From assembly GCA_016124375.1 (NCBI GenBank), contig WGNV01000005.1, forward strand, positions 170,379 through 234,378: a stretch of DNA of 64,000 nt, written 5' to 3'. Every line of letters starts with the position of its first letter. Position 1 is the first letter of the stretch. The DNA is from Tepidisphaera sp. (lineage in GTDB: Bacteria > Planctomycetota > Phycisphaerae > Phycisphaerales > UBA1924). The notes under the pieces were generated by a model. It did no database searches. It was given only the letters and a program-made list of their open reading frames with translations, and was not told the origin of the DNA. The position numbers and the translations under genes were made by a program. Positions 54,837 through 63,547 of this stretch are shown here, piece by piece.

Positions 54837-57068
54837 ATGCACACCATCACCAAGACTTCCGCCGCCGCCCTCGCCCTGTGCGCAGGCCTCGCCCACGCCC
54901 AGTGCAACCCCACCCAGCTCCTCGCCAGCAACCGAATGACCCAGGACCTCTTCGGCACCGCCGTCGCACTCACCACCGACGCCTCCAACAACCCCATCCT
55001 CTTCGTCGGCGCCATCGGCCACGACGAAACCGGCGCCTCCAACCTCGGCGACGTCTACGTCTTCAACAACAACGGCTCATTCTCCCAGGCCCAGCAACTC
55101 CTCCCCGCCTTCGGCACCGGAAACTTCCAGTTCGGCTCCGCCATCTCCGCCTCATTCCCATACGTCGCCATCAGCGCCCCCGGCGGCGGCGTCGGCGGCC
55201 TCGTCTACGTCTACCAGAAAATCGGCTCCTCCTGGACCAGCGTCTACTCCTACGAGCCCAGCGGCACCAACTCTCTCGCCAACTTCGGCTACTCCGTCGG
55301 CGTCACCGCCTCCCCCATCCCCCGCGTCATCGCCGGCGCCCCGGGCTACGACTTCAACGGCGTCATCGACTGCGGCGCCTTCTTCATCCACCAGAACAAC
55401 GGCGCCTGGGCCGTCCAGACCGCCAAGACCGGCCTCGACTTCGCCGGCCAGACCACCGACCACCTCGGCGCCGCCGTCGCCATCGACAACGCCCTCTGCG
55501 CCGCCGGTGCACCCGACGCCACCAGCGCCGGCCAGATCCAGGCCGGCTACGCCGTCGTCGGCAAGCTCGGCGGCAACGGCTCCTGGACCTTCACCCGCTT
55601 CAGCGCATCCCAACCCCAGGCCCTCAGCCACTTCGGCCAGACCATCGCCGTCAACGACGCCGTGCACCTCATCGCCGTCGCCGCCCCCTACTTCGACACC
55701 TCCGCCGCCGACCAGAACGGCGCCCTCCAGGACGTCGGCGCCGTCTACATCTTCAACACCGCCGCCGCCGGCGCTCCCGTCCAGGTCGCCCGCCTCCTCC
55801 CCGAAAACCCCGTCGCCAACATGCACTTCGGCGCACGCCTCGCCTTCTCCGCCGGCCGCCTCCTCGTCTCCGCGCCCGGCACCCACCAGGTCTACGAGTT
55901 CAAGCAAGACGTCGGCGGCTCCTTCCGCCAGCAGTCCGTCCTCTCCAGCTCCACACCCAACAACGACTTCGGCACCTCCATCGCCCTCGCCAACAACCTC
56001 TTCGCCGTCGGCGACGACCTCAACACCACCTCCCCCACCGTCTGGCAAGGCGCCGTCTCCTACGGCTACCTCTTCTCCGGCATCGGCGCCGACACCTTCG
56101 ACGGCGCCCAACTCATGCTCACCGGCTCCACCGCCACCACCTGCACCAACGCCATGACCCCCTCCCCCTTCCCCATCAACGCCTGCGCCGGCTCCTTCGG
56201 AAACGGCAACGACGCCTGGTTCACCTTCACCCCCGCCTGTGGCGGCCAGATCCGCGTCGACTCCATCGGCTCCTCCTTCGACACCGTCCTCACCATCCAC
56301 GACGCCAAGCCCACCCCCGCCAACCCCCACGTCATCGCCTGCAACGATGACATCGCCCCCGGCAACCTCCAATCCCAGCTCACCTTCGACGTCACCGCCG
56401 GCCAGCAATACTGGATCCGCGTCGCCGGCTACAGCGCCGCCGCGCTCGGCGACGCCCAGATCTCCCTTTCCCAAGTCTTCGCCGCCAACGACGACTGCCT
56501 CCTCGCCCGCGACGCATTCCCCGGCACCACCCTCGGCTCCACCTGCGCCGCCACCAACAGCCTCTACAACGCCCTCACCTGCTCCGGCCTCCAACGCACC
56601 TTCAACAAAGACGTCTGGTTCACCTTCACCCCCACCTCCACCGCCACCTACGACATCACCACCTGCGGCTCCTCCTTCGACACCCTCCTCGCCGTCTACC
56701 CCTCCTGCCCCGGTGCCAACGTCCTCCCCATCGCCTGCAACGACGACACCAACATCTGCGAACTCTTCCGCTCCAAGGTCAGCCCCGACCTCACCGCCGG
56801 CCAGACCTACTTCATCCGCCTCGGCGGCTACGACGCCAACGCCTCCGGCGACTTCGCCCTCAACATCTCCGAACAGGCCCCCCCCTGCGACCCCGACGTC
56901 AACCAAGACGGCGTCTCCGACCAGGGCGACGTCGACTACCTCATCAACGTCATCGCCGGCGGGCCTAACCCCACCAACATCGACCCCGACATCAACCACG
57001 ACGGCGTCGCCGACCAAGGCGATATCGACGCCCTCATCAACGTCATCGCCGGCGCCCCCTGCCCATAA
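54837..57068 (+). CDS. Secreted FG-GAP/PPC-like protein with C-terminal dockerin (tandem paralogue 1)
   Basis: 743-residue exported protein: signal peptide (about 1-20, ending HAQ), then an integrin-like beta-propeller of FG-GAP repeats (for example LFGTAVALT, GYSVGVTASPIPRVIAGAPG, HFGARLAFSAGRLLVSAPG) to about residue 430, two beta-sandwich domains with the pattern GNGNDAWFTFTPACGGQIRV...FDTVLTI...ACNDD, and a dockerin-type end (NQDGVSDQGDVDYLINVIAG and a second DINHDGVADQGDIDALINVI). The loops fit calcium EF-hand-like dockerin repeats. The protein likely works outside the cell in adhesion or cell-surface complexes; cohesin partners are not in the window. Codons almost all end in C. Confidence 0.82.
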   Translation: MHTITKTSAAALALCAGLAHAQCNPTQLLASNRMTQDLFGTAVALTTDASNNPILFVGAIGHDETGASNLGDVYVFNNNGSFSQAQQLLPAFGTGNFQFGSAISASFPYVAISAPGGGVGGLVYVYQKIGSSWTSVYSYEPSGTNSLANFGYSVGVTASPIPRVIAGAPGYDFNGVIDCGAFFIHQNNGAWAVQTAKTGLDFAGQTTDHLGAAVAIDNALCAAGAPDATSAGQIQAGYAVVGKLGGNGSWTFTRFSASQPQALSHFGQTIAVNDAVHLIAVAAPYFDTSAADQNGALQDVGAVYIFNTAAAGAPVQVARLLPENPVANMHFGARLAFSAGRLLVSAPGTHQVYEFKQDVGGSFRQQSVLSSSTPNNDFGTSIALANNLFAVGDDLNTTSPTVWQGAVSYGYLFSGIGADTFDGAQLMLTGSTATTCTNAMTPSPFPINACAGSFGNGNDAWFTFTPACGGQIRVDSIGSSFDTVLTIHDAKPTPANPHVIACNDDIAPGNLQSQLTFDVTAGQQYWIRVAGYSAAALGDAQISLSQVFAANDDCLLARDAFPGTTLGSTCAATNSLYNALTCSGLQRTFNKDVWFTFTPTSTATYDITTCGSSFDTLLAVYPSCPGANVLPIACNDDTNICELFRSKVSPDLTAGQTYFIRLGGYDANASGDFALNISEQAPPCDPDVNQDGVSDQGDVDYLINVIAGGPNPTNIDPDINHDGVADQGDIDALINVIAGAPCP

Positions 57069-57131
57069 ACCATTCTTTCCGCCCATCCTCGGGGGCCGCA
57101 CTCGCCGCCCCCGTTCAACCCCTCGCACCCC

Positions 57132-57166
57132 GCCCCGGGCCAACCGCCCGGGGCGGCGGCGTTTTT
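57132..57166 (+). terminator. Terminator of FG-GAP gene 1
   Basis: Perfect 9-bp stem GCCCCGGGC/GCCCGGGGC (57132-57140, 57146-57154) and TTTTT at 57162-57166. The sequence is the same as after paralogue 2. Confidence 0.88.
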
Positions 57167-57358
57167 GCACTTCCCCTAATCAGCCCCACCCTCCTCCTCG
57201 CTTCGCACATTTCTGTTAGCGCATTCAATCCAACATGACGCATTGATTGCGGCAAGGCGCTCCGTCGCCCCGCCGTATCACCCACATCCAAAACGCAGCC
57301 TCCCCGCTCCGCACCGTGCCGCCGAGCCCCCGACGCTGCCACACCCGTCGGAGATTCC

Positions 57359-59590
57359 ATGAGCCACACGTCTGTCATTGCGCACATTGTCCTCGCCGCC
57401 GCCGCCTCCCTCGCCGCCGGTCAGTGCGATCTCACCCAGGTCCTCCACGCCCCCCGCGCCGACGCCGATCACCTGGGCGCCTCCCTCGCCCTCACCCGCG
57501 ACACCCTCAACAGCCCCGTCCTCGTCGCCGGCGCTCCCGACCGCGATCAAGCCCTCACCGCCAACGCCGGCGCCGCCTACATCTACAACTTCTCAGCGGG
57601 CTTCTCCCAGGTCCAAACCCTGAGCCCCACCACCAACGCCAACGCCTTCTTCGGCTCCTCCGTCAGCGCCGCCTTCCCCTACATCGCCGTCGGCGCGCCC
57701 GGCGCGGGCACCGCCGGCATGGCCTACGTCTATCAAAAATCCGGCGCCTCCTGGAACGGTGTCCTCGCCTACGCACCCGTCGGCGGCGCCTCCCGCGACG
57801 GCTTCGGCTCCGCCGTCGCCATCACCCCGCTCCCCACCCCGCGCCTCATCGTCGGCGCGCCCGGCGTCGACGCCGGCGGCAACGCTAACTCCGGCGCCTT
57901 CTACGTCCTCCAGAACTCCCCCGCCTGGGCCCTCCAAACCTCCAAAACCAGCCTCGATTTCCAGGGCGCCGCCGGCGACCTCCTCGGCTCCTCCGTCGCC
58001 ATCGACGCCACCACCCTCGCCGCCGGCGCTCCCGGCGGCAACAGCGGCAACGGCTACGCCGTCATCGGAAAATACTCCGCCGGCGCCTGGACCATGACCC
58101 GCTTCAACGCCCCCGTCACCCAATCCCCCGGCTCCGCCTTCGGCACCTCCGTCGCCGTCAACCAGACCCACCACCTCATCGCCGTCGGTGCTCCCAAGTT
58201 CGACACCCTGGAGTCCATCGGCACCTACCCCAACGTCGGCGCCGTCTTCCTCTTCGATTCCTCCGCCCCCGGCGCTCCCCTCCTCATCGCCACCCTCGTC
58301 CCCGACAACCGCACCCCCAACATGGAGTTCGGCTCCGAGGTCGCCCTCTCCGACGACTGGCTCCTCGTCCGCTCCCTCTCCCCAAGCATGGTCTTCGCCT
58401 TCCACCGCAACCCCGACGGCTCCTTCGTCCAGCAGTCCGGCATCCGCAACCCCGCCCCCAGCGCCCAGAGCGGCGTCGGTCTCGCCCTCTCCGCCGACCT
58501 CGCCGCCATCGGCGACCCTCTCACCAGCGTCGCTCCCAACTCCGAAAACGGCGCCGCCTACTACACCACCCTCTCCGCCGCCACCGGGGGAGACACCTTC
58601 GAGTCCGCCCTCCACACCTCCGTCGGCGCCTCCGTCACCGCCTGCACCACCTCCATGACCCCCCTCGGATTCAACGTCGGGATCTGCGGCAATCTCGGCG
58701 GCCAGGGCAACGACGTCTGGTTCACCTTCACCCCTCCCTGCACCGGCACCGTCACCATCGACACCCTCGGCTCAGACTTCGACACCGTCCTCACCGTCCA
58801 CAGCGCCAAGCCCACCATCCTCAACACCTTCAACCTCGCCTGCAACGACGACATCGTCATCAACGCCCAGCCCCAGTCGCGCATCCCCCTCCCCGTCATC
58901 GCCAACACCCCCTACTGGGTCCGCGTCGCCGGGCACGATCCCATCGACCACGGCAACGTCGTCCTCAACCTCTCTGAAGTCTCCGCCGCCAACGACAACT
59001 GCTCCGTCGCCAAACTCGTCTTCGAAGGCTCCACCCCCGCCGGAAACTGCGGCGCGACCACCGACGATCCCACCCCCGTCTTCTGCGGCTCCAACCCCCT
59101 CGTCTTCAACAACGACGTCTGGTTCAACTTCGTCCCCTCCCAGTCCGGCATCTACGACATCAACACCTGCGGCAGCACCCTCGACACCCTCCTCGCCGTC
59201 TACGACGCCCCCATCTTCGGCTGCCCCCTCCTCGGCACCGGCCTCCTCGCCTGCAACGACGACGCCAATCGCCCCGACTGCGAAGCCCTCAGCTCCGCCG
59301 TCTCCGTGCCCATGTACCAGGGCGTCACCTACGCCGTCCGCATCGGCTCGTACAACCCCGGCATCACCGGCAACCTCGCCCTCAACATCACCCGCATCGC
59401 CCCCATCTGCGACCCCGACACCAATCAAGACGGCGTCTCCGACCAGGGCGACGTCGACTACCTCATCAACGTCATCGCCGGCGGCCCCAACCCCACCAAC
59501 ATCGACCCCGACATCAACCACGACGGCGTCGCCGACCAAGGCGATATCGACGCCCTCATCAACGTCATCGCCGGCGCCCCCTGCCCATAA
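57359..59590 (+). CDS. Secreted FG-GAP/PPC-like protein with C-terminal dockerin (tandem paralogue 2)
   Basis: Same length (743) and layout as the preceding gene: signal peptide (about 1-21, ending AAG), FG-GAP propeller (HLGASLALTRDTLNSPVLVAGAPD, SPGSAFGTSVAVNQTHHLIA), two sandwich domains (GQGNDVWFTFTPPCTGTVTI, FDTVLTVHSAKP, CNDDIV), and an almost identical dockerin end. The propeller parts differ clearly from paralogue 1, whereas the last 55 residues, stop and terminator are near-identical, indicating recent exchange. GGAG before the ATG. Confidence 0.82.
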   Translation: MSHTSVIAHIVLAAAASLAAGQCDLTQVLHAPRADADHLGASLALTRDTLNSPVLVAGAPDRDQALTANAGAAYIYNFSAGFSQVQTLSPTTNANAFFGSSVSAAFPYIAVGAPGAGTAGMAYVYQKSGASWNGVLAYAPVGGASRDGFGSAVAITPLPTPRLIVGAPGVDAGGNANSGAFYVLQNSPAWALQTSKTSLDFQGAAGDLLGSSVAIDATTLAAGAPGGNSGNGYAVIGKYSAGAWTMTRFNAPVTQSPGSAFGTSVAVNQTHHLIAVGAPKFDTLESIGTYPNVGAVFLFDSSAPGAPLLIATLVPDNRTPNMEFGSEVALSDDWLLVRSLSPSMVFAFHRNPDGSFVQQSGIRNPAPSAQSGVGLALSADLAAIGDPLTSVAPNSENGAAYYTTLSAATGGDTFESALHTSVGASVTACTTSMTPLGFNVGICGNLGGQGNDVWFTFTPPCTGTVTIDTLGSDFDTVLTVHSAKPTILNTFNLACNDDIVINAQPQSRIPLPVIANTPYWVRVAGHDPIDHGNVVLNLSEVSAANDNCSVAKLVFEGSTPAGNCGATTDDPTPVFCGSNPLVFNNDVWFNFVPSQSGIYDINTCGSTLDTLLAVYDAPIFGCPLLGTGLLACNDDANRPDCEALSSAVSVPMYQGVTYAVRIGSYNPGITGNLALNITRIAPICDPDTNQDGVSDQGDVDYLINVIAGGPNPTNIDPDINHDGVADQGDIDALINVIAGAPCP

Positions 59591-59653
59591 CCCGTTCTTT
59601 CCGCCCATCCTCGGGGGCCGCGCTCGCCGCCCCCGTTCAACCCCTCGCACCCC

Positions 59654-59688
59654 GCCCCGGGCCAACCGCCCGGGGCGGCGGCGTTTTT
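59654..59688 (+). terminator. Terminator of FG-GAP gene 2
   Basis: Same stem and T-run as the first (59654-59662, 59668-59676; TTTTT 59684-59688). Confidence 0.88.
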
Positions 59689-59889
59689 GCCCCTACACCA
59701 ACCCCCAGCTCGCGCCCAGCCCCTCTCTCCTCACCCATCCCAATCCGCAGCACAACATCCCAAATCCCCTTCATCATTTCCAACCATATTTTCCTTGACA
59801 CACTCGCCAACACATGCAAAATCCTCTCGCAACACGCTTGCTCACAATCACCGCGCCAACGCTGACATAACACAACCGGAGATTCTCAC

Positions 59890-60963
59890 TTGTCCGACAG
59901 GCTGCCTCTCCCGCTCACCGCACTCTCCGCCGCCCTCGCCACAGCCTCCACAGCCCACGCGCAGTGGGCCGTCACCAGGCTCAACCCCCAAGGTTCTCCA
60001 TACTCCGTCGCCTACGCCGCAAGCGGCTCACAGCAAGTAGGCGACGCCTTCCTCGCTGGTAATCATCACGCCGTCCTCTGGAACGGCGCCGCCGATTCCT
60101 ACATCGACCTCCACCCCGCAGGTCATTCGAGTTCCTACGCCCTCGCCGCCGGCGGCTCGCAGCAAGCCGGCTACGTCGGTTTCGCAAGCGGTGCTCTTCA
60201 CGCAAGTCTCTGGAACAGCACCGCCGCCTCCTGGGTCGATCTCAACCCCGCAGCGTCCGCAGGCTCCTACGCCTACGCCACCGACGGCGCCCATCAGGCA
60301 GGCTTATCCCTCGTCGGCGGCGTCGCCCGCGCCAGTCTGTGGAGCGGCACCGCCGCCTCCTGGGTCGATCTCAACCCCTCGGGTTCAACCAACTCAGTGG
60401 CCTTCGCTGTCAGTGGCTCCTCGCAAGCTGGCATCGCCGTCGTCAACGAAGTCTACCACGCCAGCCTCTGGAGCGGCACAGCCCAATCATGGGTCGACCT
60501 CAATCCCGCTGGCTGGGAGCAGTCCTACGCCCTCGCCATCAGCGGCTCGCAACAAGCCGGCTACACGCTCAACCCCCAAAACTCTCACGCCAGCCTGTGG
60601 AACGGCACCGCCGACTCCTGGGTTGATCTCAACCCCGCCGGAGCCACGAACTCACAGGCTGCCGCCGCATCTGGCTCGATGCAGGTCGGTTTCGCCACAG
60701 TCGGAGGTGTTGGTCGCGCCAGCCTCTGGAGCGGCACAGCCCAATCATGGGTCGACCTCCACGCCTTCCTCCCCGCCGAGTTCGCAGGCAGCGGCGCAAA
60801 CGGCATCTCCACCGACGGCATCAACACCTACGTCAGCGGCTACGGATACAACTCCGTCACAAGGCACTACGAAGCCCTCCTCTGGACCTTGCCCGTCCCC
60901 TCCCCCGGCCCCGCCACCCTCCTCTCCCTCTCCGCCCTCCTGGCCACCCGCCGTCGCCGCTAG
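59890..60963 (+). CDS. PEP-CTERM-like exported protein of six tandem repeats
   Basis: 357 residues: signal peptide (about 1-24, ending AHA), then six consecutive repeats of 43-45 residues of form SYALA.SGSQQAGY...HASLWSGTA.SWVDLNPAG, and a C-terminal tail VPSPGPATLLSLSALLATRRRR (PEP-CTERM-like). The pattern suggests a beta-propeller with one blade per repeat, on the cell surface. Start is TTG with GGAG 8-9 bases upstream. The function is unknown. A terminator follows. Confidence 0.82.
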   Translation: MSDRLPLPLTALSAALATASTAHAQWAVTRLNPQGSPYSVAYAASGSQQVGDAFLAGNHHAVLWNGAADSYIDLHPAGHSSSYALAAGGSQQAGYVGFASGALHASLWNSTAASWVDLNPAASAGSYAYATDGAHQAGLSLVGGVARASLWSGTAASWVDLNPSGSTNSVAFAVSGSSQAGIAVVNEVYHASLWSGTAQSWVDLNPAGWEQSYALAISGSQQAGYTLNPQNSHASLWNGTADSWVDLNPAGATNSQAAAASGSMQVGFATVGGVGRASLWSGTAQSWVDLHAFLPAEFAGSGANGISTDGINTYVSGYGYNSVTRHYEALLWTLPVPSPGPATLLSLSALLATRRRR

Positions 60964-61036
60964 CGCACCCGTGCCACCGAGGACGGCTCTGCGTCCTCGG
61001 TGCAACAACGCCCAACGCAAGTGCAATCCACTCCGT

Positions 61037-61062
61037 CAGTAGCCCGACCGTAAGGGACGGCC
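61037..61062 (+). repeat. Copy of the AGCCCGACCGTNAGGGA dispersed repeat
   Basis: CAGTAGCCCGACCGTAAGGG matches copies at 63548-63573 and 63697-63720. The bases just after form the palindrome GGCCACCCGGGTGGCC (61059-61074). Confidence 0.8.
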
Positions 61063-61071
61063 ACCCGGGTG

Positions 61072-61098
61072 GCCCCTCTCTCCGAGAGGGGCGTTTTT
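61072..61098 (+). terminator. Terminator after the repeat protein gene
   Basis: Stem GCCCCTCTC/GAGAGGGGC (61072-61080, 61084-61092) with a 3-base loop and TTTTT at 61094-61098. Confidence 0.8.
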
Positions 61099-61589
61099 CT
61101 CTTCCTCCGCTCTTGGTGGCACCGCTCTCCAGAGCGGTGCTCCGATGCCTGGGTGGCCCGGCGGTCCCCGCCGGTCTTTTCTTCCACGGCTGCCGGTGGG
61201 ACAGGCGTCCCGCCTGTCCGCGCCTCGATGCCCCGAAGCCCCATGCCCCGATGCCTGCTTCTCATCACCCCGAACTCCTCCGTCCGGCATGACCTCATTC
61301 ATCCCAGCGGGATGAACGAAGGTTGCCAGGGGTGGCTCTGCACCCCTGGAAACCAGCCCCCAAAAACACTTCCTGTCTTCTCCTCTCCGCACACCCCGGA
61401 GGGGTTTGCGAAATCACGCTCGCGCCACCAACCAACCACCTCTCCGCAAGGGAGGGGGTGCCGGGGGAACCGCAGGTTCTCCGGCCGCCACGCACCGAAC
61501 AACTCCACAGAACCCCCCATGCCGCTTCCATCAGGAACCCGCTCCTGAAGCACGCCAACTCACGAACACCCCCTCTCTGCGAGAGGCGC
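61099..61589. other. Non-coding repeat-rich island
   Basis: About 490 bases of short palindromes with little coding character: GCACCGCTCTCCAGAGCGGTGC (given here in parts: CACCGCTCT/AGAGCGGTG), the repeats at 61152-61219, the stem CAGGGGTG/CACCCCTG (about 61329-61357) preceded by ATCCCAGCGGGAT, and CCCTCTCTGCGAGAGG-like hairpins. The RHS frame is open through part of it but without homology. Confidence 0.6.
61152..61219 (+). repeat. Non-coding copies of the two palindromic repeats seen in smc and mnmA
   Basis: GGTGGCCCGGCGGTCCCCGC (from 61152) and, after about 20 bases, GGCTGCC then a perfect 9-bp stem GGACAGGCG/CGCCTGTCC (61199-61219). In smc the same pair occurs at 19599-19683 on the other strand. 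Confidence 0.8.
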
Positions 61590-62150
61590 ATGCTCCCTCT
61601 GAAGACCGCCGACGCCACGGGCGCCCTGGACGAACGCCGCTACTATTGCCAGAACTGGCGCGGCGACGTGGTGGCGATCACCAACAGCTACGGCGTGCCG
61701 CTGGAATATGTGCGGTATTCCTCGTACGGAGAGCCGACCGTGTACCCCGTCGCCGATCTCAACATGGACGGCAAGGTCGACAGCGCCGACGCAGTCGAGT
61801 GGAGCAACGTCGCCTACGGCGGCACGCCCACCGGCGCCTACGGCCCGGACATCGACTTCGACGGCAACTTCGACGGGGGCGGCGGCGGCGACGAGACCCT
61901 GTTCTTCGAATCCTACAACGCCAACAACGGCAAGAGCGGCATCGGCAAGGTCAGCAGCGACGACATCGGCAACCGCATCGGCTACGCCGCCTACCAGTGG
62001 GACGTCAATATAAATAAACAGCAAATCTGGATTCGAGAAGATATCGCGGATCCGCATGGCGGAGGTCCTGGGGCTCAAGGTCCTCACTTCAACTCCGGAC
62101 CGGCTGAATCGCAAGACTTGCCCAATCATCACTACTGGACCACATATTAA
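61590..62150 (+). pseudogene. Orphan RHS C-terminal tip with dockerin-like insert and AT-rich end
   Basis: 186 codons from ATG 61590. YYCQNWRGDVVAITNSYGVP and LEYVRYSSYGEP are the end of an RHS/YD-repeat core. A dockerin-like calcium-loop segment (DLNMDGKVDSADAVEW, then DIDFDGNFDGGGGGDE) is inserted after YGEP, and the core resumes with GNRIGYAAYQWD. The hallmark that normally follows (RVYDPxxGRWxxRDP) is missing: at about 62007 the DNA turns AT-rich and encodes a 48-residue tail (IWIREDIADPHGGG, GPHFNSG, NHHYW) to the TAA at 62148. The N-terminal bulk of an RHS protein is absent. It is a truncated or displaced C-terminal tip; the tail may be a toxin domain. Confidence 0.75.
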
Positions 62151-62164
62151 TATCAAGTATTCAT

Positions 62165-62995
62165 ATGAAGATTATTATATATGAATCTTTGGCGCGAAAA
62201 ACGATCGTGCCTGCCATTCGCTGGCCAGGCAACTCTATGATGCGACATTGGCCGAGGCTTGATGATTATTCTGCATTGTTTATTCGATTTGAAGAGAAAA
62301 CGGCGAGGGAATGGACCGGGGCCGCTGGTACGGGTAGGTTGCATCCCTTGGCGACAAGTCCTATCTACCTCTCCACCTCCGACGTCAACGATTCTGAGGT
62401 GGCTAGATTCGTTATGGCCCAATTGCTGGTTCGCAATTGGGCCAAAATATTGCATCAAGATCGAATTGATATTGTCACAAGTGACTGGCCAGATATCAAG
62501 AATCGGGTGCGGACCTATAAGACGCTCTTTGATGCCAAAGTTCGCTCGCAAGCGATTGATTTCGAGCAACGAGAGGTGGAGGTTAATTCGCAGGCGTCGG
62601 TCCTCGTCAATAGAATTGCAATTGATTCTTCTGTGCAATATTCTCGTTTGTCGCCACTCGCTCTCGGAGACACACTTCGGTCTTTCGGGATTTACGACTA
62701 TTCGCCATCACTAAGAGATGGCTTATTTGAGCAGATTGTGAACTGCTATGACGATCAAGGACGGATGTGGCGATGGAGTCTGAGTCAACTGCTTCCTGTG
62801 GTTTGTAATGATTTCGCGTCATTGTTGTTTTTTCAGGGGCTTGCAAGCGACACTGGTTTGGAAATGGTTGTCTACTTGCGACGAGAACAAGTGTGCGATC
62901 ATGTGGAAATGTCGGTGGCTCTATTTAATGCTCAGGTTGTATCTAATATAATTGGGACGCCTTGGGAGGACCCTCCGAAAGACGACTGGTCCTGA
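62165..62995 (+). CDS. Hypothetical low-GC protein, possible immunity protein
   Basis: Not recognised. The 276-residue soluble product begins 14 bases after the RHS tip stop and shares its low GC, unlike anything else in the window. Visible segments: MKIIIYESLARKTIVPAIRW, WAKILHQDRIDIVTSDWP, and a Cys-containing end. Immunity genes of RHS toxins usually follow the toxin tip directly, so by position this is a candidate; its size is larger than many immunity proteins and no family is recognised. No Shine-Dalgarno is evident, so coupling to the upstream frame is possible. Confidence 0.7.
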   Translation: MKIIIYESLARKTIVPAIRWPGNSMMRHWPRLDDYSALFIRFEEKTAREWTGAAGTGRLHPLATSPIYLSTSDVNDSEVARFVMAQLLVRNWAKILHQDRIDIVTSDWPDIKNRVRTYKTLFDAKVRSQAIDFEQREVEVNSQASVLVNRIAIDSSVQYSRLSPLALGDTLRSFGIYDYSPSLRDGLFEQIVNCYDDQGRMWRWSLSQLLPVVCNDFASLLFFQGLASDTGLEMVVYLRREQVCDHVEMSVALFNAQVVSNIIGTPWEDPPKDDWS

Positions 62996-63057
62996 GTTCG
63001 CCGTCCTGTACGAAAACTCTAGCCGTTCATTCGAAAGGGATTTCAGGGCAAATCGCG

Positions 63058-63381
63058 TCACGCTGCTTTTCGGTAGTAGTGCTTGATCACACCACCGAGA
63101 CGTTGCCTGCAGCGGATCTCTGCCGTTCAGGGAGGCCCGGCACAGGTCGACGGCCTCCTTCCCGCCGGCGTGGCAAACTCAAGTGACGAGTGGGGACGCT
63201 CTCGGTTGTAGTGGTCGATGAACTCGGCGGTCAGGTGGTCCATGTGGCCGGCGCCCATGACGATGAACCCGTCCGGGCATTCGTCCCGTAGGGTCTGGAT
63301 GAACCGCTCAACATGTGCATTGAGGTTCGGGGCGCGGCGGGCCAGGCTCACCGGCGACACCGTGTCATCACAGTCTCGTGC
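63058..63381 (-). pseudogene. Integrase-core transposase remnant with in-frame TGA
   Basis: C-terminal piece of a DDE (rve-type) transposase of the IS481/IS3-like integrase group: RAPNLNAHVERFIQTLRDEC, HLTAEFIDHYNRERPHSSLE. A TGA at 63127-63129 interrupts the frame, and past it the same frame continues RCRQRLGGVIKHYYRKAA to a TGA at 63058-63060, which resembles the end of such transposases. The N-terminal catalytic part is missing beyond about 63381. It is therefore a decayed fragment. Confidence 0.8.
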
Positions 63382-63547
63382 CAAGAAAGTCCCGGCTTTG
63401 CCGGGCTTCATTCCTCCCGCCCCACCCCCGAATCTCCCCAAGCCCGCACTCTCCCGCGGGAATGGTCGCAGGAAGGGGGCAACTCCGTCCTGCATCCGAA
63501 GCACCCTCACCCTCACTCCACACGCCTCCTCAACGACCCTCGCCCAT

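Noticed and set aside
15827..63129. TGA read as tryptophan or another amino acid in this genome
   Set aside because: Many intact genes here end in TGA at the expected length (nadE, response regulator), so recoding is unlikely; the in-frame stops are better seen as lesions.
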